A stretch of 64,000 nucleotides of DNA from Lentinula raphanica (Eukaryota > Basidiomycota > Agaricomycetes > Agaricales > Omphalotaceae). Position numbers and translations under genes: made by a program. How positions within the stretch are numbered: position 1 is the first letter of the stretch; each line of letters starts with the position of its first letter. Shown in pieces: positions 12,743 through 24,000 of this stretch. Where the stretch lies: NCBI GenBank assembly GCA_027919835.1, contig JANVFP010000008.1, positions 558,001-622,000 on the forward strand, in the 5' to 3' direction. The notes under the pieces were generated by a model. The model did not search any database. It saw nothing but the letters and a program-made list of their open reading frames with translations, and was not told where the DNA came from.

Positions 12743-14287
12743 TTATACCACAGTCCATCTACAGAGACCTCCAAAATACATGGCTTTTCGACCTACGGAT
12801 GCGTTATAATCCCTCACAGTGAGCCCTTTTGCATCCTTATCACCAATCTTTGTGATATAGAACAAGGATACTTCCCCTTCACCTGCCGGCACGTAGACGG
12901 TTGCACTCCAGCCTCCTGAATCATTGAGAGTAAGTGGTGTTCGACTACCATCAGGTAAACTGATGACATGAACATAGTTATCAGCTTCCGCGGTTGAAAT
13001 ATGTTCGCAGAGCTTGAATAAATGAAAGCTAACCCAAGTTCCAGACTGGAGATATTTTGTGGAAGGCTGCACGAACTGGGGGGAGAAATCATGGTCATAA
13101 AAGTCATTGAACAGCAAAGGGCCTTCAGGTTCGAGGATGTAGTCTTCCCAAGATACAGGACCCCCGTCTTCGTCTGAAATCAACTGGTATGCTGGATCTT
13201 CAGGATAATGCCGTTTTCCAAATTCTGCATTCGTGAAGGTGAACCAGGTGGGTTTGAACAGTTTGCTGAAACCTGAACTACTGACAGCACCTGCTCCCCA
13301 GCAGCTGTCGACGAGACGCCATTCACCATCCATCAAGGCACAATTCCAAGCATGGTTTCCCTGATACTGAGGTACAAGACCGCCTGCTTCGGTAGGTATG
13401 TACCCGAAACCCTTACCATGTCCGGTGACTTTCATGGCCTGTAGTCCCGACCGCTCAGCCAAGGAGGTGAACAGACCAGCGTAGCCGTCACATACGGCCA
13501 AGCCCGACTCCAGTGTGGCTTCGGGAGTGGACGCCTGGACGTTACCACAGAAGAACGCATCGGCATCATAAGCAATGTTGTGATGCAACCAAGTGAAGAT
13601 AGCTCGAAATTTCTCAGTCTCTGTCTCCCAAGGAGACGTAAGATCATAAGAAAGTTGATCTAGTGAGACGATCGTGTGTCGAGGAAATTGAGCAGCATGG
13701 TTGTCTACCGATGAAAAGTCGTAGCATTTTATGCAGCTCAGAGTAGATGTCTCCGACGCTTGCTCTGGCTCTTCGTAAACAGGTTCTGGTTCAGGCGGAG
13801 GAGTAGGAAGTCGAGTTGGTTTTGGAGGTAAGCGTCTTCCAGAAACGGGAGGAGTAGATGTGGATTTAATCATTCCAGCTACAGGTATTGGAGGCGGCTT
13901 CCTGCTCAGAGCACGAACAAATTCAGGGCCTCGTGCCTCGACTTCATCCCAAGTAGGACGCCTGAGGAGCGAAACAGAGCTTCCTCGCCTCGGTGGTGGA
14001 GGGGGAGGTGCTTTCTCAATTTCGGGTTCTCGTTCCTCTGATTCCAGCTTTTCCTCAGGCGTAACCGGCTGAGGTACTCTCTCAGGTAGCTTGGGTTTCC
14101 CTGAGATAGTTGGTTTACCCACATGGTCCAACTGCAAGCTAGCTATTCGAGCAGCAATGCCCGTAAGCTTGGGACTTTCTTGTTCATCCTGGGAATTCGG
14201 GATGATGGGGGCTGAACGTCGAGGTGGAGGAGGTGGAGGTACACCACTAGTCCTACGAGCAGGCAAAGGCGGTCGTACAACAGACAT
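12743..14287 (-). CDS. Cyk3-like protein with transglutaminase-like core
   Basis: Single-exon 514-residue protein. The first about 190 residues are proline-rich and disordered, with PPLPARR, PPPPPPRR and PPPPPPRRGSS stretches that look like SH3 ligands. From about residue 200 to 340 lies a transglutaminase-like core: EKFRAIFTWLHHNIAYDADAF, then CDGYAGLF (cysteine), NHAWN (histidine) and VDSCWG (aspartate). This gives the Cys-His-Asp order of the superfamily. The C-terminal third is a beta-rich accessory region. Yeast Cyk3, a cytokinesis factor, and KY-type proteins share this core. Yeast Cyk3 also has an N-terminal SH3 domain, which I do not see here. Function in septum formation is an inference. 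Reads in the same direction as RPS23, about 360 bp away; that gap shows nothing recognisable. Confidence 0.85.
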   Translation of the reverse strand: MSVVRPPLPARRTSGVPPPPPPRRSAPIIPNSQDEQESPKLTGIAARIASLQLDHVGKPTISGKPKLPERVPQPVTPEEKLESEEREPEIEKAPPPPPPRRGSSVSLLRRPTWDEVEARGPEFVRALSRKPPPIPVAGMIKSTSTPPVSGRRLPPKPTRLPTPPPEPEPVYEEPEQASETSTLSCIKCYDFSSVDNHAAQFPRHTIVSLDQLSYDLTSPWETETEKFRAIFTWLHHNIAYDADAFFCGNVQASTPEATLESGLAVCDGYAGLFTSLAERSGLQAMKVTGHGKGFGYIPTEAGGLVPQYQGNHAWNCALMDGEWRLVDSCWGAGAVSSSGFSKLFKPTWFTFTNAEFGKRHYPEDPAYQLISDEDGGPVSWEDYILEPEGPLLFNDFYDHDFSPQFVQPSTKYLQSGTWVSFHLFKLCEHISTAEADNYVHVISLPDGSRTPLTLNDSGGWSATVYVPAGEGEVSLFYITKIGDKDAKGLTVRDYNASVGRKAMYFGGLCRWTVV

Positions 14288-14646
14288 GAAGAACGAAGGA
14301 AAGTCTTGTTCTGTTACTGATGGTTACTGGTAATTACATGTCGACATGTGAATGCTCTGACAAACTCATTGAAATTCATGAAAGCCCGTTGTGTACGGCC
14401 AACAGTAGAGCACTGCTTAATTCTCGCGCTATCTACCCTTCTGATGCCAGCGGTACCTCAGGCCTAAGCCTCAGTTCCTCTTGACTACCCTTGAACCAAT
14501 TCTGCATGATGTATATGATTGACAAGAGCATAGAGGAACGGTACAGCAGCATAGTCAGACAAGGCGTAGAGGAGAACAAGAGCCCCAGAAGAGATATTGA
14601 GAAGAGTGCATAAGTCATCATTTCCCTTTGAGATAAGAGAATACAT

Positions 14647-15341
14647 TTATGAACGAGGCTTTTCCTATAAACCGAATATGAGATCAATATTGAGCAAAAA
14701 TGCGATTTCTGATAACGGACCTTCTTCTCTTTCCAAAGAGCAAGGAGACCAACACCCGACACCTTGACTACCTTGAATCGGACTCCAGGAATATCACCCT
14801 TAGCCTTTCCGCGACGACCGAAACCGGAAATCAGAACTTCATCGTTTTCATCAACAAAGTTCAAGCAACCGTCGTTCTGGAAAATGGCAACAACTCAATT
14901 GGTCAAAAAACCGAGTACTAGCTTGATCACTGTACGCACGGGGACGAATGCTGTGACCTTCTTTCCGTTCTTGATGAGCTGTACCCTAACACACTTCCGG
15001 ATGGCAGAGTTGGGCTGCTTGGCCTCGACACCAACTTTCTCGAGAACGATACCCTTGGCATGAGAAGAACCTCCAGTTGGTGAGGTCTTGTAGATGTTGC
15101 CTAGAGCACGCTTTTTATACGTTTTGTCCGCCTACGATCGAGGATACAGCCTTCAGTACGGGGCCAGAACTCCTCATAGATAAGAATAAAAAAGACACAC
15201 CCAGCGGTTTTCCCTGCGGTCATTTCTTAATTTGCGAGCGGCTTGAAGTCCACGAGGTTTGTTTGCTGTTGAGAAGAATCCAGTTAAAAATCAGCAAGAG
15301 AACAGCATAGAGGAGACAGCAGATAAAAACTAACAGCCCAT
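14647..15341 (-). CDS. RPS23: 40S ribosomal protein S23 (uS12)
   Basis: Small-subunit protein at the decoding centre. Spliced product is about 145 residues, matching the family: [103 protein letters not shown], ending EKPRS. The loop KQPNS contains the proline that is hydroxylated in eukaryotes. The start at 15341 is chosen because a 7-nt first coding exon (ATGGGCT) followed by a GTTAGT donor gives the usual MGSNKPRG. The last exon carries only EKPRS. The frequent introns and tiny terminal exons are typical of basidiomycete ribosomal-protein genes. Confidence 0.96.
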
Positions 15342-16187
15342 TGTCGATGGTGGGGAGAACGAGGTTGGAACAACTTGAACAAACAATAAGGGAAGAGAAC
15401 GGCATTGGTGCCGTGCTTATGCAATCAGGAACTGTATAGCTGTGAAAGTCACATGCGTGGCGACGGGAGTACTTCGCGTGACGCGTCTTCTATTGCTTTC
15501 AAAAACACCGATGTTCATTGGCCACTCGGGCTTCCGCTTCGAAAATTTATCACACCAGCCTTCCTTGTATTTTGCAGCTCTTGCGGCTAAACTGCATCGT
15601 GCTTCCGGTACACTGATGATTGATTTCTGGAGTGTTATTTTTGATATGAAGGAACATAGTCGCTGGCCAGACCACTCCATTGCGGCGACCAATCTTCCAA
15701 AGGCGTGCTCCAGATTGGGTTACCCAGATAACAATTTTTCGGACAGAGTTTTCAGATTCTATCCTTTTCTCAGCAACGCGTGAACCATACAACGGGGACT
15801 TTATGGACATGTCGATCATCAGGATACACTGAGAGCGAAGAGCAACGTGTGCTGATAGTTTATGGTGTTGTAAATGCAGAGTCGTTCTATATCGAACATG
15901 GTTCATATTTTGGGGCCTGTTCACTGGTCTGGGTACATATCTGAGAGACGATTGACACCTGGCTCATCTGCTGATCTCTTATTGAAGTTTTGTCTGGTCT
16001 AAAGACAAGACATGGGGTCAGTTAGACTGTCCGAGATGCGCTTTGTTCGTTCCTGCTGTATCGATAAACATCCTCGGGCGAGAGTTGGCAAGCCCTTTGG
16101 GTATGGGCCTGTATGGGCGCTAAATTGCGAGAATGAGTCACACCAAATTTACTCTTTACTCAACCGTAACGATCGTCGATAATCAAG
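15342..16187. promoter_or_regulatory. Divergent promoter region between RPS23 and ILV1
   Basis: About 850 bp between two divergent starts. Short overlapping open frames on both strands here lack family features, and I take them as noise. The RPS23 side is rich in pyrimidine runs on the coding strand, common in ribosomal-protein promoters. The ILV1 side carries one TGAGTCA site 48 bp before the start codon. No other structure was recognised. Confidence 0.5.
16134..16140. promoter_or_regulatory. Gcn4/Cpc1-type site (TGAGTCA) before ILV1
   Basis: The heptamer TGAGTCA is the reverse complement of TGACTCA, the core bound by Gcn4/Cpc1 bZIP activators of general amino-acid control. It lies 48 bp before the ATG of threonine deaminase, a classical target of that pathway in fungi. 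The heptamer is expected several times by chance in 64 kb, so the position is the argument. Confidence 0.45.
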
Positions 16188-18154
16188 ATGCCTCCTACCG
16201 CAACGACTTTAGAGTATGCCTCTGAAGCACCAAAACCATTAGCCTACCCACGTCTAGCAAAGCATCATCTACTAGAGGACAAATCGCCTGACTATCTTCG
16301 ACTCATCCTCACTTCCAAGGTCTACGAAGTATTAACCGAAACACCCCTTGTCCTGGCCACGAATCTCAGCGCAAAACTTGGCAATGAGATTTGGCTGAAA
16401 CGTGAAGACTTGCAAGAGGTTTTCAGCTTCAAAATAAGAGGAGCATACAACTTTATGGCCAATCTGAGCGATGAGGAACGATGGAAGGGTGTGATTACTT
16501 GCAGCGCGGGTTAGTGTGCGTACTATTGACCTTCCCAATTACAAGAGAAGCCCTTCTTGCTTGGTTTGGATCTGATAGTACTTCCTTCCTGACTGATTCA
16601 ACCTGTATACAGGAAACCATGCCCAAGGTGTAGCCCTATCTGGTTCCAAACTCAGCATACCATGTACAATCGTCATGCCTCGAGGGACACCTAGTATCAA
16701 AGTACGAAACGTAGAAAGACTTGGAGCAAAAGTAATCTTATACGGCAACGACTTTGACGAAGCCAAGGCAGAATGCGCTCGACTTGCTGATGTCCATGGA
16801 CTTGTCTTTGTCCCTCCGTACGACGACCCGTTAGTGATCGCAGGTCAAGGCACTATTGGAATGGAGATACTCAAACAGCTTCCTGATTCCGATAGCCTAA
16901 ATGGTATATTTGCGTCTGTCGGTGGAGGTGGGCTTGTCGCAGGGATATCAGCATATGTTAAGCGCATCGGCGACCCACGAGTCAAGGTCTTTGGAGTTGA
17001 GACTGTGGATGGAGATGCCATGGAAAAAAGTCTTGCTCAAGGCGAACGAGTAACTCTGCCAGAGGTTGGTCCCTTCAGTGATGGGACCGCTGTCAGGATA
17101 GTGGGAAGTGAGGGTTTTCGTGTCTGTAAAGAGCTACTCGATGGAGTAGTGAAAACAGATAATGACGCGATCTGTGCTGCCATAAAAGATATATTTGAAG
17201 GTTAGTCTTGCTGCCTGCTCTTCGCATTGTGTATCTTTTGAACATGGCATAGAGACCAGATCCATTACTGAACCCGCCGGTGCTCTCGCTTTGGCCGGAT
17301 TAAAACATTATATCCTGAAGAATAATCTTGTTGGATCCCAGAAGAAATTTGTTGCTGTGGTCAGCGGAGCAAATATGAATTTCGACCGGCTGCGTTTCGT
17401 TGCAGAACGTGCAGAGCTTGGTGAAGGTCGGGAAGTCCTTTTCAGCGTTGATATACCCGAAAAACCAGGAAGGTAAGAACATTATCACGCGGTTTATACA
17501 GTCTCTCACTGATAATCTCTGCGCTCTCAGCTTCCTGACACTTCATTCAGTCATACACCCGCGGGACGTGACAGAGTTCATCTATAGATATAACAAAAGC
17601 ACCGCACCAGATAGAGCACATGTGCTTATCTCATTCAAGGTGGATGCCAAACAGCGCGGAGCGGAGATCGATACTCTCCTGAAGGAACTGGCATCGGGAG
17701 GCATGCAAGGTCATGATATTAGTGATAACGAACTTGCAAAGAGCCATGGGAGATACATGATAGGTGGCTCGCAGATTGTTTCGGACGAGCGCATTTTCCG
17801 CTTCGGTTAGATATTATCTCTCTGTATCTTGCTGCCTCGAGCTCACCGTGTCCTTGAAACAGAATTTCCTGAGCGTCCAAACGCTCTTCGAAACTTCCTC
17901 CTCGGTCTTAGGAACGACTGGAATATATCCCTGTTCCATTACAGGAACCACGGTGCAGGTATGTGTGGCTCTATCGATCTACCGCTCTCGACAATCTCTC
18001 ACTTTCACCAGATATAGGAAAAGTTCTGGCTGGGATCCAGGTCCCTCCATCGGAATACACGGAGTTTGATGCCTTTCTGAAGAAGCTCAACTATACATAT
18101 GTGGAAGAGACGGAGAATCCCGTTTATAAACGCTTCTTGCACAGTGATAGTTAG
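16188..18154 (+). CDS. ILV1: Threonine deaminase (threonine dehydratase), biosynthetic
   Basis: Mitochondrial PLP enzyme converting threonine to 2-oxobutanoate, first step of isoleucine synthesis and inhibited by isoleucine. The catalytic domain shows the PLP lysine in [13 protein letters not shown], then [12 protein letters not shown], a phosphate loop [12 protein letters not shown], and [12 protein letters not shown] with [12 protein letters not shown]. The C-terminal part has two ACT-like regulatory repeats: [20 protein letters not shown], and [14 protein letters not shown] to the end. Its presence marks this as the regulated biosynthetic form, not the short catabolic one. Five or so introns were placed by frame. 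The N-terminal 40 residues are not strongly basic, so the import signal is not obvious. Length is close to the fungal norm of about 550 residues. Confidence 0.95.
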
Positions 18155-18346
18155 AGTACGACGCTGTACTGAGTCTAGACTGGTAATACACTGGGCAGCC
18201 TTCCTTTCCAGTCACTGGTCTTGCTTGTCTCTATGAGGTACATAGACTACGATAAAGCAGGGGGCTTGATAGATTACATGACCTACCAAATGAGAAGGTG
18301 AGAATGAAGCCGTCGTACATCCTGAGGATAAGAATACGCACTCTAC

Positions 18347-18544
18347 TCAATGATGACTGTTCTCCTCCTTCTTGTGGCTTTTCGAGTAGACGTTGTCAGC
18401 AATGACATACGCTGTGAAGGCGACTACGGCGATTCCGAATCCCGGGAACATATTGCGAACGACGGTTGTTTTTTGAAAGATGGGGGATTTTCTCCAAGCA
18501 TCAAGCTTTGCCCAAGGGTCTCTGTACAGAGGCAGATTCGACAT
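18347..18544 (-). CDS. NADH:ubiquinone oxidoreductase B12 subunit (NDUFB3-like)
   Basis: Small 65-residue single-pass accessory subunit of complex I membrane arm. The sequence MSNLPLYRDPWAKLDAWRKS, then IFQKTTVVRNMFPGFGIA, one hydrophobic helix and a short basic/His tail match the B12 family in order and size. The ATG at 18544 is used. Just upstream lies a good acceptor (CTCCTAG), so a 5'-UTR intron or a short extra exon is possible. It is divergent from CTI6 with about 200 bp between starts. Complex I subunits are absent from S. cerevisiae but normal in basidiomycetes. Confidence 0.88.
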   Translation of the reverse strand: MSNLPLYRDPWAKLDAWRKSPIFQKTTVVRNMFPGFGIAVVAFTAYVIADNVYSKSHKKEENSHH

Positions 18545-18741
18545 TCTAGGAGCCAAGTAAGAATAGTTGGAATATCACAGTCAAAAGAGCAAAACTCACT
18601 CGAAGGGTGGAAGGAAGATGAGTGACTGAGCGCAAGTTTGGAAAACGTGAGCGGGCCGGGAATTTCCGGTCAATCAGCTGTGGGAATCCCGATAATTGTT
18701 GGCCCGAGCGTTTTGTTGAGCCAAACTTGTAAACATTTTCG

Positions 18742-20806
18742 ATGGCACAAGTGATGGGCCCACCGTTGTCTCCCAGAGAAACCAGACGTTCTGGTCGTCG
18801 CTCAGGACCTTCTCTTTCCAACTCTCACTCTCCAGAATCAGATATATCTCCTCGATTGAAAGAAAGTGCCCAAAGACCTCCTTTACTCTCCTCTCACAGT
18901 GCAAGTAACGGTCGCAGCAAGCGTCCCAAGCAAGAAGACGCGGACGATCTGGCTGAGGATCGAAAAAATGGCACTGCTCAGTCTGTGTCGACAAGTTCCA
19001 ACTCTTCTACCCAAGGATCAACCAAGTCTAGGCGCAAGGCAAAGGAAAAACCACCACCACCCGAAGAATCATCAGATACACCACAACCTTCTTTGCAATC
19101 AACAGACAAAGCTGCAGATGGAGGACAAGGAGGTGAAGAAGAAGAGGAAGGAGGTATTACGCGTTGCATTTGTGGAAGCACTGGTATGTGTCTTTTTTTA
19201 TCTTTTGCAGCATGTTTCTTTATGAGATTTCGTGAAAGGAGAGGACGACCCGGACGCCGGTGAATTCATGGTTCAATGCGAGACTTGTAAAGTCTGGCAG
19301 CATGGATTATGTATGGGCTTTGAGTCTGAAGACCAGCTCCATGACGGAGATTACTACTGTGAACTATGCAGACCCGATATGCATACAGACATCCTCAAGT
19401 GTGTACTCTTTCTATTAACAACTGCACATCGAGAGCTTATTCTACTTATCACAGAAAACTATCTCGTCGACCACGACATTCTTCTGCAAACTCTCATCAC
19501 ACTGCCGGAGCGAACGCCCGCTTATCACGTTCTAGGTCTCCTCACCAAACCACCAAACCACAACCGTCTAAGCGACGGAACACTATGAACAGCGCGTTTG
19601 ATGAAAATCTAAAGCAGATACTCGAAACCACAGCCATCGAAGCTGGTGCAGATCCAGCCTCTATCCATGCAAACGATCAACCAGCTACTACTGAATTTGA
19701 AGAACCCCCCGAGACGAACAATCGCAATAAGAAACGGAAACGTGCAGAGAATGAAACGTTGGTCCTCACTATCAGCTCCGCTAACATGACACTGAAATGG
19801 ATCTAGGACTACGACCAAGAAACGCCGCTCAATGTCTACTACATCTGATCATCCACCTGTTGTCAATGGAACGGACGAGACAACTATTGTGCAGCCTCCA
19901 CAACAACCTCTACCACCTCCACCCCCTGCCTCAAAATCCGGCGGTCGGAATAAACGGGGCGGTCGCAAGTCCGCGGTAGTTCATGACGTACCCGTGGATA
20001 ACGGAGACGGTAAGCGAACTACAATTCATTGAATGTTCACAGAGAATACTCATGTAAAGCTCGCAGGTGCAGCTGCTCAACCTGCTCAAAACAAACGTTC
20101 TGGAAACTCACATAGGAAAGGAGCCAAAGGAAATGCACGTCCTCCACAGTCGAATGCAGGTCCTAGTCATGCTGGCTCTCACGACCCTAAACGATCCCAA
20201 GGGAGCAGTTCCGGCACAAACGCCCAAACGACCGCAGATTCTCGTGCATATCGCAATTCCCATGCGTATGTCGTTTCCCAGCAACCTCTGTATACATCCT
20301 GGAACCTCCCAGACTACCTTTCTCACCTCGAAGAGATGCTTCCGACGGATGTCCCGAAACCTCTCGACGTTGTCGCCGGAGCGACAGGACGTGAAAGCAT
20401 CGAGCGAACGACGGAACGAGGGGTAAAGGTCAAATGGCCTAGTAAAAGGACCAGCGTGGCAGATATGAACAAGAGGGTCAGAGCCCTCGTCGAATGGGTT
20501 GGTAGAGAGCAGGCCAGTGCTTCTGATCGAGCCCGACGACGCGAAGCACTGGAAAAAGCCTTGAAGGAAAACTTGGCGAATGCATCAGGAGGAAGTGATG
20601 CATCCAGTGTTGCCGGAGCACTTGATCGAAATACGCTCACTGCGCCGACATTAGATCGGAACGGTGGCGAAACAAGTACAAGTCGACCTGACGGTCCGAA
20701 TACTACGTCTACTATGTCGGAGATGGAGGCATTAATGGAGGAGTTGATTAGTTTCCAAGAGAAGTTTGGACCCGGAGCGAGGAGAGAAAGAAGAACAGCT
20801 TTATGA
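18742..20806 (+). CDS. CTI6: PHD-finger protein, Cti6-like (Rpd3L-associated)
   Basis: Chromatin reader. A serine-rich disordered N-terminus leads into a C4HC3 PHD finger: ITRCICGSTGEDDPDAGE, FMVQCETCKVWQHGLCMGF, DGDYYCELCRPDMH. This is the Cti6/Bye1-type finger, with the tryptophan of an H3K4me3 reader (KVWQH). Downstream are basic and proline-rich stretches (KKRRS, PPPPPASKSGGRNKRGG). A conserved C-terminal block follows: YTSWNLPDYLSHLEEMLP, then VKVKWPSKRTSVADMNKRVR and EWVGREQ. It ends in an acidic helix. In yeast Cti6 links Rpd3/Sin3 and SAGA to Ssn6-Tup1 repression. Five or six introns. The assignment rests on PHD type plus the SWNLPDYL-VKWPSKRTSVADMNKRVR tail. Confidence 0.85.
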
Positions 20807-21050
20807 CATGGACAAATTGAACGCAGTGTTTATGGAGGAATCATGAACTACTTGCTACAGTTATACATACTGTATATTATTATTTCTTGTATCGTTGAGT
20901 TGTATCTATCTTTTGGGTCTTCTTCGGTGAATGATGTGAATTGTGAAATTTGAAGTCTATTTTGGTGGAAATTTGGATGACATACTTCTTTTTACAAACC
21001 CATTTGGTTCTCTTCCTTGTACGCTCAGGCAGCTACCTGCTGCGTCTCGC

Positions 21051-24000
21051 ATGTCACAGTCTCCAGAATTCAGATATCCAGATGGCTCTCCACAAGTAGA
21101 GTCTTTGAACCTATCCGGTAGCGAAGACGGCGATGACGACGTGGAAGCAGGTGGAGATTATTCTACGCGTATGGAGGAACTGTTCGCCGACGATGTACCA
21201 GAGTCAAATGGTCACGTTGAACAAGAATCTGATGACGAAGAAGCCTTTCTTTATACTGGAAACGATGCGGACTTCTCGACAAGCTACCAGGATCAGCTTC
21301 GGGACGTGCTGGAAGACGACTCTGATGCCGAAATTCACGAAGTGGAAAAGTCTCTCGTTGAGGATCATCCCTCAGAAGACATTCCATCAGAAGACGAGGA
21401 ACATGACCCTCTGGTGCGTTTTGAACATTGTCCGCGAAAACTCATTCATGATTTCAATCAGGAAGTTCTATCTGACCAAACGCACTCTACACCTATCACA
21501 ACGCCGCCCAGGTTAGCTTCACCTGTTCTCGCGGACACTCCTTCGAAGCTCGCGAAGCCATTCCTACATCCAACTGTCTCTCGACTACGGTCGTATACAC
21601 CCCAACCTTCCCATGTCCCATCCAACAGTAGTTTTGGATCAAATGCATTACATGCTGCTTCTCCTGCTCCCTCACATTTCTCCTCCATGTCTCGCATGTC
21701 CTCCGTTTCAAACTTCCATGCTCCTTCGTCTGCTGGCCAATCCGAAACTGCTAGTCCAAACAGTCAATCTAAAGCTACCGATCGTGATGTCTTTCGATGG
21801 ACAGAACTCCGGAATATTACTCATTATATATACTCCGCCCATTCGTCCAAGGCATCTTCTGTGCTAGGAACTGCAATAGCATCACCTACTGTTCTTGCAG
21901 CAAATGGCTTGATATGTGTTGGGACGGACGACGGCAAGATATGTGTTTATGATTTTAGACAGACGTTGAAATGTGTATGCCAAAACTCCAGTGCAGGTAC
22001 GTCTCTCTTACTTTTTCCTACTGTCCCTCTCATGCCTCCCCAGCTCAACCAGTTGGCGCTGTGACCGCATTAGCCCTGTCTCATGATCACACCTATGTTG
22101 CATCAGGTCATTCTACTGGATACATACAGCTATTCGATTTGAAGGTCCCGTTGAGCCCGGCTCGCGTCGTCGCTCCCACCACACTTGCCATCGTCGCTTC
22201 CGGTCGTAAGGAGGGGCATATACAAGGATCAAGAATCATAAATATCGGCTTCGTAGCTGGGAGACATACTGCTCTCGTCTCAGCAGATGACCATGGCCTT
22301 GCTTTCTATCACACTCTAGGCAAAGTACTCTTTGTAGAGGCGCCTGACATTCTCCGTATCCTCGGCAAATATCCTCTTGATGGACCACTTCCTGCTGATT
22401 CATTAACATCCCAGCCGGACTCCCCAACTACTCCAGTGGGAGTGAAGAAACGTTCACGTTACACCATTCTGGCTATGATGCCTCTTCCTCTAGGTACAAC
22501 ATCTCATCCTACTGATACATATCAAGCCGTCGCTCTATTAACTCCCCACAAGCTCGTTGTCGTTGGTCTTAAACCTACACCGAAGACGTGGTTCAAATTT
22601 GCCCGTGACGATGCAGAGTCCCGATCGCGGGCAAAGTCAAGAGGGACTCTATGTTGGTTTCCAAGTATACTGCCTACTTCTAATCAAGACAAGGCATCAC
22701 TGCCAACAGTTGAGGAGCCTACCACACCTCTACTCGGTTGTACTTGGGGTCGTACGATGCACATCCTTCGTGTATTTGAGTCACGCTCTAGACAACTTGT
22801 TCGTCATAGCAAAACAGGAAAATCCGTCGAACATGAAGTCGGGAGTATCACCTATCTCAGTGCCGGAAAGTGGACAGCAAGTGAAGATATATTAGCTCTT
22901 CAGTGGCTGAATGTCAATGTGGGTTCGTTCGCTCCGTGCAATATTGAATGAGCATGTATTAACGACTGATTGTAGCAAGCCATTGTCATCACTGCATCTA
23001 CGTTACAGGTGTACGACCTTAATCGCTCGAAGATCGTCGAGAAAGTACTGTTTGATGGTCTTTCATTGATGTCGCCGTCGCTGCGTCTTACTATATCCGG
23101 AGCTGCTTCATATTCTGAGTCTGTCGGAGATGTCTCACATAGTGTACGGGTGTACAAGGGTAAGATCTTCATGTTGGTGCGTTTCTGTTCTTTTGGAGTA
23201 TGTACACCTGTTGATAGACAGCGGACAGGGACGAGAACGTATTCAAGTAGGAACACTCCTAACATGGGCGGACAAAATCCTCAGTTTCGTTCAAGAAGGC
23301 GACTTCCTCAGTGCAATAGACCTCACCCGGGCATATTACCTATCCGAGGCTCCAGGGAATACTAATGGACTCCCTGACGACCCCCGCCTACGTCAAGAAA
23401 CCATCGGAAAGAAAATCCGCGAGCTGATGGTTGCCTCTGCAAATTACGCCTTTTCTGAGGACCGGATGACTGACGGAACACACGATCGGCCTGACGGACG
23501 AGGAGTCGACCGAACGTCATTGTTCGAGGGTTTAGTTTCCACTTGCGCCAGGGCCTGTATTGCGTTGGATGACTACGAGTTCTTGTTCGAGGACCTGTTC
23601 CAACTCTATGACGATCACGCTATCTCTGGTATCTTCCTCACTCAACTGGAAACATTCGTCCTCAACAACCAAATTCATTATGTCCCGCCGCGGATCACAC
23701 AACGACTAGTAGCAATGCATGATGAAAACTCCCGGCCTGACCTTGTCGAACGAATCATCTGGCACATTGACGCGGAATGTTTAGATATCAATCAGGCTGT
23801 TCGAATATGCCAAACTCATCATCTGTACGATGCACTGATATATGTCTATACGCGCGCGTTACGGGACTATGTTGCGCCCGTCGTCGAGCTCCTCGGTCTA
23901 ATCCGAAAGGTGCATCAATATCGACGACGCATCGCAGAATATAGAGAATCGCCAATGTCAGAGATGGAGCCGGTCATTCTCAACGCCTACAAAATTTATC

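Noticed and set aside
15405..15924. Overlapping frames on both strands between RPS23 and ILV1
   Set aside because: No family features, no splice support, and the two strands overlap each other; more likely promoter DNA.
20943..21050. Extension of VPS8 upstream of 21051
   Set aside because: The frame is open but hydrophobic and unlike the acidic disordered VPS8 N-terminus; MSQSPEF is the better start.
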